From Epiperipatus broadwayi (lineage: Eukaryota > Onychophora > Udeonychophora > Euonychophora > Peripatidae): 64,000 nucleotides of DNA. The notes below the pieces were generated by a model that ran no database searches, had not been told where the DNA came from, and worked only from the letters and a program-made list of their open reading frames with translations. The stretch is taken from contig JAQFVV010000032.1 of assembly GCA_028023455.1 (NCBI GenBank), positions 124,001 through 188,000 on the forward strand, written 5' to 3'. This document shows, piece after piece, positions 37,631 through 57,277 of the stretch; the first letter of the stretch is position 1; every line of letters starts with the position of its first letter. The position numbers and the translations under genes are program-made.

Positions 37631-39654
37631 ACAACTCGGCTCAGTGGGGTTACAATAAATTTAGGAAAAAAGATGATGATCCAGAGATGTATAATCAGAT
37701 AGAGACCAAATCCAATACCAATACAAATATATAACTATTATGGCATATTAATAATCTATCACTAAACAATACAAAAGATAATTTTAAAATTATTAGTTAA
37801 CAGTTATTGGAATTGGCTTACAATCAGACTACACACTCTCTGAATAAGAATAAATAGTACTTTGATTGGAAGGACTATCACATTAAATTAAAACTAGTAA
37901 GGCAACAAGAGTAAACAATCTCAGGGGTTTTAAAACTAAAACTCTTGTGCAAAACTAAAAGTATAAGTTGCCTACTAAATAATTGCTAAGATAAATAAAC
38001 AAGTAAGTGATATCTTGGCTGACCATAAAATAGCTACCTTATTGTTCAATCATGGAACAATAAACAAAACAAATATTAATTTTAAAAATTTAATGAATCA
38101 ATTTTAATTTAAACTAATAATGGCCTATTACACAAGACATTATTCGAGCAAGGAAAAGGGCAAGGGTACTTTTTATGCCATCCCCCATATTCACAGACAA
38201 CCTACTAAAGACCTCAAATGTAGATGGATTATAAAATTCTAAAAATATAAGATGATGATAGATAATGTGCAGTTAATGTAAGATAATGTGCAGCTTTTAA
38301 AATAATAGAAAATAATAAATAATCTTCTGAAGCACTAATATTCTTAATCTCATATTGCACAATCTTCAATCTGAGAAGATATAATGATAACTCAAAATTA
38401 ATTATTATATTAGCATTTAATTAAGCATCTGATATAATGTAATTATCTGTTACTGTGATTCAATCTGAGAATCACTTAGATTGCCATGGCTTTATAATTT
38501 AAATCTGTATCAAAATATATTTTATTACACTTTATAATATGTTTGTAAACTTTTGAATTCAAATTTTTATGAACTGTGAAACTCAAGACAATAATATTTT
38601 CATATAAAAGTAAAACAAACAGAAACAAAACTTTTTGAAATAATAATAATAATAATAATATGGTTTATTATTTAAAACAATAAGAAGAAAATATTTACAA
38701 TCAAAATTTATTACAAGCATTGCCAATATAGCGCTGGAATCATTTAACAAATATTTTGACTTTTTAAACTTTATTTTAGTTTACAAAATATAGACAATTT
38801 CTCTGCATACTGTTACTGAATATCCCTCTTAAACTCTTTTAAAATTATGTGTTTTGATAAACAAAATACTAAAATAATAAATACTTACAATACCAAGCAG
38901 AGGCTATTGTATACTAATTCTAATCTCTTTTAAACAATCAGATATTTCCAAATCTTTAAACTTAAATTAAAATAGACTAAGTTTAATAATCACAATTCTA
39001 TTTTTATTAGCATATTTAATAATATGGTAGTGTTATCTAACAATCAGAACAACACACAAGAAGCTTAAATTTATAATCCTGAGCTTAACAAATGCTAAGA
39101 TGGAAGAAGCATAATCAGCATATATTTTTAAAATATTACCACTAGTTATACTGACATTACTAATATTATAGCTAGTGAGATATTTAAACAAATTTTTAGC
39201 TAAATTTAAACTAAATTAGATATATGGGCCACTCATTCATCAGAGATCATTTATACACTTTTTAAATAAATTCTGTCCACATAAAATTATTACCCTACAT
39301 GTTTTTAAATTAAAGATTTAAAAGACTTACAAATCCAGTGGCGAAACTCTGGATGAACATATTAAAATTAGTATGTGTGAATTGCCACTTGTACCTTATG
39401 CATCATTAACATACTTAAAAATAAATATAGATTATTGTTGGTTGGCTTGTGGATGATAAAACTATCATAGCAACACAATTCAAACATTGATATACCTATA
39501 AGCATTAAAATAGCTATCACTACCTGAAGAAACAAAGTTCCTCAAAAAAACATATCTTGGCATCACATATCTAAAACAAATGCAACATCACCTACTGTGG
39601 TGGAATTAGCATTATTCATCATGAATGATAGGCCAAAATATAAGAACATATATG

Positions 39655-39822
39655 CTCTGCAGAGCTGGATAAGAATGTGGTGGCTTTCAAAATACCTAAC
39701 TTTGAGGCAGAAAATAGGATGCCTGGACCTTGTCTACAGTGCATCAGGAACAGGAAAGATGCACCAGGAAAGCATGATCCTCTCTCATGGGATTCCAATG
39801 CTTATAAATGTGATAATCATCA
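39655..39822 (+). pseudogene. Short cryptic reading frame, unidentified
   Basis: Reading in the frame of 'gcagagctggataagaatgt' gives about 56 codons without a stop, including DKNVVAFKIPNFEAENRMPG, then PCLQCIRNRKDAPGKHDPLS and a final YKCDNHH. The balanced composition and the C-x2-C ... C spacing are unlike the surrounding A+T-rich noise. It is bounded by stops with no obvious splice context. I do not recognise the family; a transposon relic is more likely than a host exon. The overlapping 101-codon frame at 39597-39902 is a different phase and looks less protein-like. Confidence 0.3.
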
Positions 39823-42800
39823 CTGAAAAATATAACTATAGGATATACAATAACCCTCTATGGGCACAAGCACTATCAATTCATGGAAAAGCAATACAAT
39901 AAGGATGGAGGACCTTGTCTACTCCATTAAGCATACTCAAAATAATTAACAATACCTAACTCTATGAGGCTAACAAATACTTAACTAATGACAAAATATA
40001 TACTTCACATGAACCAATTAAGTTTTCACTAAGAAGTTTAAAAATATGACACGTATAAATGACTAATATAAAAAATACCATAAAAAACTGTGTCAAATGA
40101 CTACTATAAGAAATACTTTAAAATTAAATGCATATAAAAATTTTAGGCATGCACACATAATAAAACATTAAATACTAAAAATATAGTGACTAGTGGACTT
40201 TCAAAGATTGCAAATTAAATGTGAGAATATTAATTCTCAATGCATATAAAAAATATTTGCAGTTATTATTAAAGTAATATTTATAAAACAAATGAATGGA
40301 AACTCTCTGATAAACTTCTTTGGCTGGTTTAAAATAAAACTGAGTGAAACATCCCACATATAAATAAGCTAAGACTGAGATATTTAAATCTCTGTGAATG
40401 AAATTATCAAATAGAAATTAACTTGTGAAATGCTTAATAAATATAATAAAATTAAAAGTTACCTCAAATGGCAGAATATTTATCTACTCATTTTAATATA
40501 ACCCACTAAGATTAAAATTGTAACATTAGTTTACCTGGTATATTCATGCTTAATAGTATTACAAATATTTTAGAAACAATGATATAGCATACATATTTTT
40601 CTTTTTTTTTTAAACCAATAAAGCAGACAATAAAAAAAATAATACAATAATTTAAGTTTATAGTTTCAGCTCTGTACTGGTTTTCCATTCCAGACATGTA
40701 GATAATTTATTGAAAACAAGTTATCTGATGGTATTTGAAGCTTTTAGTCAAAACATTCATTATTATGGCAATGATTTCTAAAAGAAAGCAAAACATGTTT
40801 AATAGTTCTTTAAAGATATTTTTACTTTCTTCCTCTAAAGATATTCTAAATGTTAAAATATTGAAATAATAAGAATAGGCTGGTATTGGAAAAATAAATT
40901 CTTCAGCTGAGAACATTTTTATAGAATCCAGGTTTCCATGTACAATATAGCTTTATTATTTTTAATTCCGTTTTCTCTTTTAAAAGAATGCTTTTTATTT
41001 AAACAGTTTTTTTTTTAATTATTTCTCATACAGTATTTTAAAATTCTATTTTCAAATAACTTTCTCTTCTCACTGCTTAGCATAAGATGGGAATTATTTT
41101 TTAAGTTCATATCTTCATCTGTTTTCAATTAGCTAAAATAAACTATTTTCATTTTAGATCAAGGTATAAGCAATAAACTTTTTAGTTCATTATTATTTAA
41201 AAATTCATCCTTAACTAATTATAGTTTACAATATTTTGTCCAACTCTTTCTAGAAGTAGATAATTACTATCTCATATTCAATACATTTTTTAAAAATTGG
41301 ACATTAGGCAAAGTTAATAAAATTATACTAATGCTTGGCAGATAAAATTTATTCTTCCTTATTTTAGTGCAGTATATATTTTTCTCTTCTAAAATTATTT
41401 TTAAAATGAGCATTATTATAACAGGAGTATATTTTAAAGTCAATATTAGATATCAGTAATAAATTTCAGACTTAACATCAGCTTTAAATAAATTTTATGA
41501 CAAGGAGATTGACACATTTTTAAAATATAATACAGTTCACTATAATGTCTTTCAATTTTCCTCACTTATGTGTTAACTTAATTAGATAAATACTAATTAT
41601 CCTCCAGCTATAATAGTTCAGTACAATATAGATATTTAGCCATATAAATACTAATGGTTTGTATCTTAATTTTAGTTTCCAATAAATAAAAGACATGCAA
41701 TACATAACTAAGATAAGAGATGCAAAACTTCCTTTAAACATTTTGGTCACTCTAGTTTCAAAATTTGACTGAGAGTTGATATCAGAAAATGTTATCTTTT
41801 TTAGCAGTTGCAATTCATCCTTGTGGAACAATTAATTATACTTTTAAACATACTTTTACTTAAAAAAAAATTTAAAGAAAATTACAAATTGCTTTTTCTT
41901 TTTTCTTTTTTAAAGAAAAAATTTAGAATTCCAGGAGTATGCACACAGCAACATACACAGAACTGAACCACTGAACCCCTATTTATATCTGATAATTTCT
42001 ATACCCCCCACAATTATAAATTTCAACCAATACAGGTTATTTTAAATTTAACTTTAACATATTTGACAGATCAGCTGTGAAATTGATTACTGACATAATT
42101 GATCTAATTATTTGAAAATCACGTAGTCATTAATGGTTTTTAAATGAAAGTTAATTATTAACTTTTATTATGTAACATTATAAAAAAATATTACATAAAA
42201 TTAAATTAAACAAATATAAAAATTAGAACTAGTTTTATTTATCAATTCTTTTAAATATTTAATTTTAATAATTTTATTCATTAATTTGCTTTTAATCAAT
42301 ATTGTAATTAAATGTATTATTTATTTATACATTTCACATATCTCCATGAATGCACACATATATGCACACAAATATGACCTATTAATCTGAACTCTACTAG
42401 CTAATTATAACATTTAAAACTACAAAAATAAAAATACCAATGAATATTATATTTGGAATCATTTTTAAACAGGTTAAAGGCTAATTTATATTAAACAAAA
42501 TAAATATTATAAGACTGCTCCAAGATTAATTTAAATATTATATTTAAACCAATTTAATACTATTTATTTTATTTATAACATTAACTTATTTAAAGGTTAT
42601 AAACTTAAAAAAATGAATACAACAATATTTACTTTATAATTTATTTAATACTACTTATTAATTTTAAAACCAAATCTAACCCAACTATTTCCTTTAAGTA
42701 AACGTACTATCTTACATCTCTTATCAAACTAATTATCATATATCTTAATAATTTTCACACATAACCATACAAAATTTAATAAATATTACAATACTATCAT

Positions 42801-45800
42801 TATTATCTCATATTATTTACTAATTAATTAATGGCTTCTATTTTTATCATTATTTTTTTTAAATCAGAAAACTACAAATAAAAAGTTAAGCTAAGATAAA
42901 CTCTGGCACCTGTTGGAGCCAAGTGAAGTTTCATTTATGTACTATATATATATATATTCTGCAAATAATGACTCTTGAATTTTAAAATTTGTGTTATACT
43001 CTATATACATTTCAGAGAATAAAAATCACTAAATTATTTTATCTATAATTTTTAATGGTTTGAATAAAAGAGATTTTCCAATATATATAATTTTGTTTTC
43101 TAAAGCATAAACAAACAAACACACATGCCATCAAGTTTTATTACAAATCCATTTTAATCCTACATATATATTGAATGTTTTATATTGTTTTAATTATATT
43201 TAATCAATAATAATTCTTTTAATCTTGATCACTGAATTATTTAGTTTCGCTTTTTTGCTACTGCAATTAATTTTGCATACAACTTAAAGTATTTCAATTA
43301 TGATTATCTGTAGCAACTAACAATATGATAATACTTCAAACTAAAATAATATATTAGAAATCAGTCTCATTTAGTGAAAATTAAAGAAAACTCAAAAATA
43401 TGTGGTTTATTATTCTCAGAAGTTACTTATAGCATTTGTGCAATCTCAGATTTTTAGTAAAATCTTTAAATTGAAAATTATAAGTTCAAAAATAGTTTAC
43501 TGGTTAATTTCATTTTTATAACATTAGATGAAATAATTGTTTTGGTAGGTATATGATATTTACATTGAGATTTTATTTGAGTATATTTGATTTTTAGAAG
43601 AAAATAATTAAAAATGTGATAATTTGATATAAAAAATATTATTGACCAAAATGTGACTTTATAAAGATTGTACCTTTTATTTTATGTTGCTGTTGTTGAT
43701 TACTTTTTCTAATTATAATTTTTAAATTTCAAAGATTATATTCATTTCTTGAGTGTATATTTTTACTAAAACATCAATACAAAATTGATATTTGTTGAAA
43801 ATATTTTTTGGCCCTAAAACTAAAGTAAAGCTTTAGTTTTGATTATATATTTCAGTATATTTCTCCATTTTCTTATTTGTAAAGTTGGATATATGATTTT
43901 TAAGACTACATTCCTATTTCAAAATTATAACTTTAGAAATATTGAGAAAAATATAAATTCTTAATGAAGAATAAAGATTTATTTATTTAAAATACGAAAA
44001 TAAAAGGTAGTAAAAAGATTACCAAATTAATTATTAAAATTTATGCAAACACTTCACACCAAAAGAATTATCATTATATTAAATAAGGTAAATAAATATT
44101 TTATTTGATAAAGTTTATTATAAAAACACTAGCATTGGATTCATAGTCAGTATTAAAATTTTAAATTTATTTCATTATTTTCAAGCAATTTAACATTGCA
44201 TTAATGTGTGCCTATGGTGCATGTAGCTGGTTTTCTTAACATAAATCATAAATTTAGACACAAAGGTTCAAGTGTTTGCCATTCATGATTTAGTACATAG
44301 AACTGTATAGATATAATTTCAATTAGTTAGTCTGTTTTATAAACTGAAATAAATCACATTAGAGAATAAATTAAATTTTAAATAATATTTAAATAAAAAT
44401 CAGCAAAAAAAAAGATTACTTTACTTTTGATTTAGATGTTATTACTTTCAATCAATAATTTATATTTCTGAAAACAATTTTATCAATACTGTTCACGAAC
44501 ATAATATATTTTAATAATTTACTTTAAATTTTGATAAAACGAATTGAATAACAATGATTGTTTCAACTTTGATATAAAAATGTTTCTGACAACTTTTTAA
44601 TTATTAATATATTTGTTTTTAATAATATAGATTAGTGAAATTTTTAATAAATTTTTAAAATCTTGAGTTGCTAAAATTTATAAACTTTTTATATGTTGTA
44701 TGTGCTTTACTAATATTTATTCTTTTTATAAAGATAATTAATAACTCTATAAGTGTGCTTTACGCACATGTAATTAAGCTATATAGTGTAGTAGTAATTA
44801 ATAATCATAAGTATTCATCTGATCGCTTTCGGGAAGTCTAAGTTCCCATAATCATAGCTCGTTACCAATTGAGAAATGCTTGTAATAAAGTCTTATGTAA
44901 ATTTATGCAAACTGACTATAGCGTCCATTTTTTGGAAATGCAGAAGCAAGCTTGTCTTCTGTTTATAGCTGTGTTAGACTATTAAGATGTATATAATTTT
45001 ATACAAATTAGCATGTTTTTGGTTATTAAAACATTTTCCATAAGTTAACAGGAATAATCCATTTTATTTATTTGTTTCCATAACTATGTATTGTAATTTT
45101 GAATAATGAATGGGCATTAAGTGATAGTTTTATGTCCACATTCTAGGATTAATTATTATTTATTTGCCTACTTCAGTAAAAAAGACTAAATATATACCCA
45201 CTATACAGAAATTGTCTTTAGTATTTTTACACAATTCAAGCTAATTACTTGGCTTCAAATGCATTTTAAGATTATGAACTCAAATAATTCACTTGAATTC
45301 ATATATAGATATGATAGCAGATTATCGGTTATATATTATAATGACCTCAGTGAGTTTTAAGTAAATAGAATGATTTTTTCTTCCAATATAAATGTTGAAA
45401 TTAAATAGAGAAAGGATTGTGAATGTTTTGTTTAGTATATCAACATTCACAATGTATTAATTCTTAACAATTATTGAATCTACTTGTAGTCAAAAGAGAT
45501 ACCACTGTTTAACTAATTATCTCAGGAAATGTATTTAAAGATTAATATCTGATTCTGCAATTGTTGTTTTTAATCAGTTGCATATCATAAACGTATATAT
45601 TATTACTATAAAATTTAATATAAGAATCAGAAATTCATTATAAATATTCACCAGTAAATTATATAATCATTGGAATTAATAATATTATAGCAAACCATAT
45701 CTTTTAATAATATACAAACTTATTACTGTCACTTAAACCTGTTTTTCGATAATTACTTTAATATATTTTTATCAAATATGATGATAGTTGATTTGTATAC

Positions 45801-46199
45801 TTTACTATCCATTCTACATCTAACCATATAGTAAAAGCTACCCATAATGCATCTTTTAGAAAGATACAAAAAGTGTTACTATCACTTGTTTCTACTGAGT
45901 ATTTATTGACAACTTAGCATTAAATGACTGCTAAGATTAATAAATAAAAAAATTAAGGTTTTTATACAGCAAAAAATGTTAATTTCTTTGTGATCATTTC
46001 TTCACAATCTATTTCACTAGAAAATATATATTTCTGAAAAAAAATTAATAATTGTGCTGAAATTATAGAAATAAAAAAAGAATCTTCTTTAATTTATTAA
46101 TAAATACATGACATTAATAATTTGGGATCATAAACAATTAAATAAAATATAAAAATAGAATCTCATTTTTGGCAATCTTTGTATAAATAATCAATAAAA

Positions 46200-46271
46200 G
46201 CTTTGGTGACCTAGTGGTTAGCATAGCTGCCTTCCAAGCAGCTGGCCTGGATTCGATTCCTGGGCAAAGCA
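46200..46271 (+). pseudogene. tRNA-Gly(TCC)-derived pseudogene or SINE head
   Basis: Seventy-two bases fold as a tRNA: an acceptor stem GCTTTGG/GCAAAGC with a G-G mismatch at the innermost pair, a perfect anticodon stem GCTGC/GCAGC, loop CTTCCAA with anticodon TCC (46233-46235), and a T-loop TTCGATT. The A box (TGACCTAGTGG) and B box (GATTCGATTCC) each differ from consensus by about one base. The T-stem has a mismatch and two G-T pairs, so a functional tRNA is unlikely. No intron, terminal CCA or T-run terminator is seen. It may head a tRNA-derived SINE. Confidence 0.75.
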
Positions 46272-46849
46272 TTTAACATATGAAAAAAATGTGAAAGAAG
46301 ATTTATCTCCTGCAAACTATCAATAAATACATATGCCCATTTTTTCATTGTAAGATAAAACATTACAAGTAATACTTTATATATATCTGGTTAGGTTCGA
46401 TTTAAAGGTTTTATTAAGATTGAAAGCTTTAAGAATAATAGTTATTTTAATATAAATGGTTTATATATCTAATTCTAAACTAATCAAATTAAAAAACCAA
46501 ATACATCAATTCAAAATTAAATTAGTAGTCAAAATCAAATAAAAAATCCATTATCAATGTTCTTTTTTATTAAGGCAAACTTTCAAATGCAAAATAATAC
46601 AAACAACACAAATGTATACTATTCTATCTTTTCATAATTCCAATTCTCATTCCATTTACTTTTATTGGCTTTGGCTAAATTAAATGGCTAAGCCTACTAA
46701 TATATGGAGTATCTGAATTAAGTTCAGGCCCATATGATTTTTTCAGTTGGAGAGCTGACTTTAAAGACATGTAGATGTCTAAAAGTTTCAGATCTTCTTC
46801 TAACAATTAACTTTTAGATAAATGCTTTGCTTGAGTTGGTTTTTTAAAT

Positions 46850-46925
46850 CTAATGTCCCAACTCCTCACTAAAGAGACCCATAGGTCGAAACCGGTCTGG
46901 GGATGGGGACAATCCAAGATAAAAA
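46850..46925. other. GC-richer block with nested palindromes
   Basis: 'gagacccataggtcgaaacc' followed by 'ggtctggggatggggac' contains the inverted repeat GACC...GGTC and an ACCGGT palindrome. It stands out from its A+T-rich surroundings. A 'cgaaaccggt'-type block is reminiscent of conserved cores of some invertebrate SINEs, but it is 580 bp from the tRNA-like sequence, so linkage is uncertain. Confidence 0.4.
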
Positions 46926-47847
46926 TGATTTGAATGTCTTCTCTTGTAGTAGCATTTATCATAAATAAAAAAAAAGCTTGTTTAGAGCTATTAGCACGCT
47001 CTTAATTTTACATATTTGTAAGTGCAAGCTATATATAAGTCATGTGACATCTGACTTGTTATTATTACTATTTTATTATTAAAAGAAATTTTCAACAAAT
47101 TAATAGCTTTATAAACTCTTAATATTTTTATTCATTTCATTTTTCTTAAAAAAAATACAAATTTATCTTGAACAAATATGCCATAAGATTATGTTTGAGC
47201 AGGCTAAGATAGTTTCTTTAAAAAGATGAGAATAATTGAAGAATCTGTTTTAATAAAGATTTATGTTTCCAAGATTGTTGATTTATTTAAAATATATTTT
47301 AATATTAAAATAATTGAAATAAGATCTGGAATTGTGAGAAGATAATATTGTATATGTTTGTTTAGTATTGTGTTAATTAGCATTTGAGAAGTTCAATTTG
47401 GCAGAAAAACTTTTGGTAGAAAATTTTTAATTTCAATTTAGCTAGTGATTTAATTTTGAATTAGAGTATTTGATTTATATGTTTTACACACATATATATT
47501 TATATAATGTGCTTATTCTTTTTTTTTGTTCAATGAGACAAAGAGATAGTCTCTATCTTATTATATTAAACCATGTAAATGGTGATATACAATGTCTCTT
47601 ACACAATACTATAAGATATGGAAATTAATTGCACTATGTCATCAGTGTGATTGACCAACTATCACAATGCTGTCTTGCTACTAATAAATTAAATAGAAAG
47701 ATACAAATAGTCTTGGGAACATTGTTTATATTTTAGTAATGATAGAAAAGAGACAGATATTTTGAAAATAATTTTTCCTATATATATAATATCAAATAAT
47801 ATAAGTACAATAAAACACTTCACTAGAATAAAACTATATATATATAT

Positions 47848-52635
<4,788 letters not shown>

Positions 52636-52680
<45 letters not shown>

Positions 52681-52704
52681 ATATATATATATATATATAT
52701 ATAT
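52636..52704. repeat. (TA)n tract between elements C and B
   Basis: Two TA tracts separated by 'aaaatgta' fill the gap between the GGTCACA end of C and the TGTGCCC start of B. Confidence 0.95.
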
Positions 52705-55700
52705 TGTGCCCTTTTGTATGGGTCTCCATAAATTGTTGTGTCAATCTATTAAAAAAATTTTAAATTTAAGATATATTTAGCTATATGATGTTAATTTTAT
52801 TTATAACAATCTTTTAAAAGTGTAATTAAAGTAATCTATGAATATTTGATATGTGAAAATTGTGCTGATGTTTGAGAGAGACGTTTCAATAGGGATGATA
52901 ATAGTATATGGTTGGGAAAACTGGCCATAATCAATACTGCATTAATAAATTTAATAAATAAATGTTTAAAGTTAAAGTTTTAAAAAGACAAGTTAAAATT
53001 AAATGCATATATTTATTGTTGATAAAGATTAATATTTAATAAATGAATATAAATATTTTAATTATTAGTAGTACATAATAGAAGATTAATATTTGATTTT
53101 AATAATATCGAATTATTATTTTAAAAGTTGTTATAAGATATTATTTATTTTAAAAATATTTATTTTTAAAAATGAAATTGTTAGTTTATTTTTAGATTAT
53201 TACAAGCGTTTGTAGCTGTGTTGTAAAACAGATGTTAGTTAGACACATACACACATGCTTGGGAGTTTTTTTTAGTAAAGTTGCAAAACTATTTTAAAAT
53301 TCTGTTATAAAATTTATAAATATTATATTGGCTATCATGAGATAAAAATAAAAATAGTGAATGTGAAATATTAAATCTGATTTTTAAAATACTGTTTAAA
53401 AACATAACGAATAAAAATAGACTTAGTTTGTTTATAAAAATAATCTTATAAAAGTTAAAAGTGAAATAAAGTAAGAAAGTATATTTTAAAAAATGTTTAA
53501 TGGATTTAAATAAACGATAAAGATTAATTTAAGAATTTAATAATGTGATAAATAATAAATATTAAATAAGTCATTATTTATTTTTAATTCTGTCTTGTTG
53601 GTAAAATATGTAAATAAGCTAGCAAGTTGATTGTTTAATTTACCAATCAGGTGGGGAGTTTCTTCCAGTATAAAACCAAGGTTCAATTGTTCGGAGGGGG
53701 ATTGTGATTGTAATTTTTAAAGTAAAGTGTGCTATTAGAAATAGCTAAGTAAAATTATAGACGCTCTCATAATCGTTTTAAAATTATAAGAGAGTAGTTT
53801 TAAATAATTTATAAAAGTTTACTGACAAATATGCAGTGCTAATTTTAATTATAATTTCCTATTGATCGTCTCGATCGAAACTCAATTTACTATCAAATAG
53901 TCATGAAAACATCGTATAAGGATAAAATGTATTGGAGACTTTATACTAAAAATTTAACAAATGCTGGATTAACTAGGAGAGCTACTAGATGCATAAAAGT
54001 AATATGTTGGACCTTATATAAATTTAAAAGCTGATGGTAATTAATTTTTATAAGACAGATTTTTAAAAGAAAGAGAAATACTTCTTTATGAAGAAAGTAT
54101 TTGTAAATTATAAATCTAAGTATATATCTTGGTAAAGATGGTAAATAATAATGATTACATAAATACTTGCCTTGTAAAGTCTTTGTGTTTTAAAAGACTA
54201 AATTCTGACAGTTTTAAAAGGCAAATAAATTGGAAATTTAATGGGTAAAGAAATACCTATAAAAAAAATTATTATATTAGTAAAGTCTGAACGCTGGTCG
54301 TACAGAAGAATCTAAAAGTAATCTTACCTAAATATTTGTTAAGGAATGCGCAAATCAAATATACGTGGATATCCAAGTCAATTAAAAATAATTAAATAAG
54401 AACTTTGTAAATTATAGACTAATTCTAAAGAATAATAACTTTTAAATAATAATATTTTTTTTTTGAAAAGAAATGTATCCGGATCCCATAAACTATTTTA
54501 ATTTTATTTTGTTTTGTGGTGGAGCTGACTTTTATTTTTATTTTAAAAAAAAGAACGTTTTCATTTTTTTTCATAAAAACTTTTAAAACACGTGATGTAC
54601 CGGAAAAGGAAGTAATGTTGGTGAAAGTTTGTGCCTAGGAAAAAGAACAATTATGGGTGAAAGAAGACACCATTGGATTTATGTAATATGTTTTTATTTA
54701 TTAACTAACATAAATATTTAATTAATTATTGATTTATTAAAGATAGGAAAGGTACATTTACATTTTTTTTTTTTTTTTAAAAAAAAAAAGCTAAATATTA
54801 ATATAACATTTCATTGCATAAAGTCTATTTTATAATTATACAGCACGTAATATTTTAAAGAATAATTGTTGAGTGTAAATGTGAAATTATTTTTGTAAAA
54901 CTGTAATCCTGGAGGACATCGTGTGACGGACTGTACATTGAAGTATCATTTATGGTAAAAAATTATGTAATAATAATAATTTGATGTATTTGCTATGTTT
55001 TCTTTAGATCAACCAAATGTTATTTGATTTTTTGAATGGATGGATAAATATTTAAAGAATATACACGCATAATATTAGTAATAACAGTTTTATTTTAATA
55101 TGCATACTTTAAATTGATGATGTAAATTTAGTACAACGTAATATGAGAACCTAGAAATAATTATATGATTCTTTCATGAATAAATTTTAATGTTTCTGTT
55201 ACAATATTAGGAATTAGATTTATTATATTAGTATAAGTTTTTTTTTTTTCTTTTCAAGTTAGTAAGAGATCTATAAAAATCTATATTTTATTTTTATTTT
55301 TATTAGATAAGTAAGTTAATTTTATGTAGAAATTTATATTTTGATTGAAGGTTTATCGTATATAGATGATGAGGTATAAGAGAGTTTGGATAATTATTAT
55401 TTTTTTTTTTTAAAATTGGTCATCTGTTTTTCTGAAGTTGAATAAGGTTAAAATGACTTTTGTAGATAGAAGTTTTTTTTTAAGAAGGAATAAGAATAAC
55501 AAGTAAAGAAGAGTAATAGTTTAAATAAAAAAAAGAATCATAGAATTTTATTTAACATAATACTTTATAAAATTTGAAATTGTTGAATAATTTAAAATAT
55601 TATTTTAAAAGAACATATACGTATTGCATATTTTGGTAAGACATGTAGTATGACATTACATCGGAATGACATAAATAATTATAATCAATAATTGTTATTA

Positions 55701-57031
55701 TATTACAAAGTTATATCAGTTTATACATTAATTGATCTTTGAGTAATATTAATAGTAAATGTAATACATATCAGTACATTATAATATGAATAGCAGTAAG
55801 ACTTAAATGAAGTAGCATTTAAATTATTAAAGTTCGTTTATTTACATATATGCTACATGAATGATATTTCACATAAAACCTTTTCTTGTATTAACTGATG
55901 ACAAATGATGTTTATTAAAATTTAAAGTCATAAACTTAATTAAATGTTATTGATAGAACATTTAAGAAATGTATAAATTATCTATTTATGATTATGGAAA
56001 TAGTAACAGTATAAAAATCTTGTATTATTATTTTTCTTATTTTTTGTTTTATTTTCTTTAGTTCCATTTGTAATGTAAATAGTGTAAATAAGTTATTTGT
56101 TAAAGTTGATGTAAATAAATTTGTTAAGTTGTTTTAAAATGTGTCGAATTCATTATTTTACACCACAGCATTTGACAACAGATAATTTGAATGTACATAA
56201 TATTTGCACAATATGAATTTATTATTATTATTATTTTTTAGAAAGAAACACAATATTTTCTTAATATAATTTATAGAAATTGATTGACATTAACATATAA
56301 TATTATAATGGTCACAAAGTAATTATAATGCACAATATAAGAGTATAATATTATTTATTGCCACAGATTGTTAAATTATAAGATTTTAGTATATTTTAAA
56401 ATTAAGATACTATGTGAAAATGAAAGACATGTATATGATTTACTTATTTTCTTTAATGATTAATGGTATAATCAAATAGATAAGATTAAGCTATACACTA
56501 AAGATTATTATTGTTAGTTATTGTTATTAGAATAAGTTAGGTGTATTTAGGTTTGATATTAAATCCCTTATCATTCCTATCTGCACGAATTATTATTACT
56601 TTAAGATAATTAGAAGAACCTGAGATCGTTTTAATTATATTTCCTTAACAAAAGATTGAGATTTATTTATCTATTATTATTAAAGATAGTTCATTTATAA
56701 AAGTCATAAGAGTGCTGTAGAGTTAGTAATGAGATAATAAAGAAGTAATAGTATTCTTATGCCATTGAGACAGTGTCTTGGAAAGACATTGATTCAATGT
56801 AAATTCAATTACCAATTGTAACTTCACTTCATAGTCTCATGATTTTAGTAAATACTTATTTAATTAGTACATAATATTGAACTATATTAATTTTGATAAG
56901 TTATAATAAATCTAATAAGATATAGTATTATAAAAATATATTAAAGATAGTTATATATATTTTAGCCGAGCATAATGATTTAATTGAGCTAGTCATATTT
57001 TAAGTTATATCATATATCGAGAAGTGAGGGT

Positions 57032-57034
<3 letters not shown>
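52705..57034 (+). mobile_element. Element B copy 2
   Basis: The 4.3-kb copy is collinear with 16780-20881 and has the same termini (TGTGCCCTTTTG...GAGGGTACA). Conserved islands are the TATA block near 53669, 'acacacatgcttggga' (about 53250), 'ttatatgattctttc' (about 55160), 'cattattttacaccaca' (about 56150) and 'ttcttatgccattgagacag' (about 56755). Divergence from copy 1 is substantial with many single-base indels, so the copies are old or the sequence has indel errors. Non-coding. Confidence 0.72.
53669..53675 (+). promoter_or_regulatory. Conserved TATA box in element B copy 2
   Basis: TATAAAA followed by 'ccaaggttcaattgtt', matching the block at 17697 in copy 1. Confidence 0.5.

Positions 57035-57085
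<51 letters not shown>
57035..57085. repeat. (TA)n tract after element B copy 2
   Basis: About 24 TA units directly follow the GGGTACA terminus. Confidence 0.95.
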
Positions 57086-57091
<6 letters not shown>

Positions 57092-57277
57092 AATGAGTCA
57101 AAATGCACAGCTAATACATGAAAATCACTCAAGGGTAATCAGCATGCAGTTACACATTCAAAACTTTTTTTATATCCTTCTAAATGAGGCAGATATAAGA
57201 GACTTCTATTCTAATTACTGCTATTAATTGCAACAAAAGACAAATACTAGAATAATGAAAAATTAAGATTTATATAT

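Larger units (their letters stand above)
37631..47840. other. 10-kb A+T-rich spacer between inverted C copies, mostly unassigned
   Basis: No gene, LTR or transposase pattern was recognised, apart from the short frame at 39655-39822, the tRNA-Gly pseudogene at 46200-46271 and the GC-richer block near 46850-46925. Slightly more complex sequence occurs at 37640-38260 and 39330-39960. Frames at 40512-40916 and 41562-41831 are on the minus strand, A+T-rich and without motifs. Confidence 0.4.

Noticed and set aside
40512-41831. Minus-strand frames of 61, 69 and 89 codons
   Set aside because: A+T-biased composition, no domain pattern, no splice context and no supporting repeat copy.
46200-46271. 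Functional tRNA-Gly gene
   Set aside because: Mismatches in the acceptor and T stems and the absence of a T-run terminator make a pseudogene or SINE head more likely.
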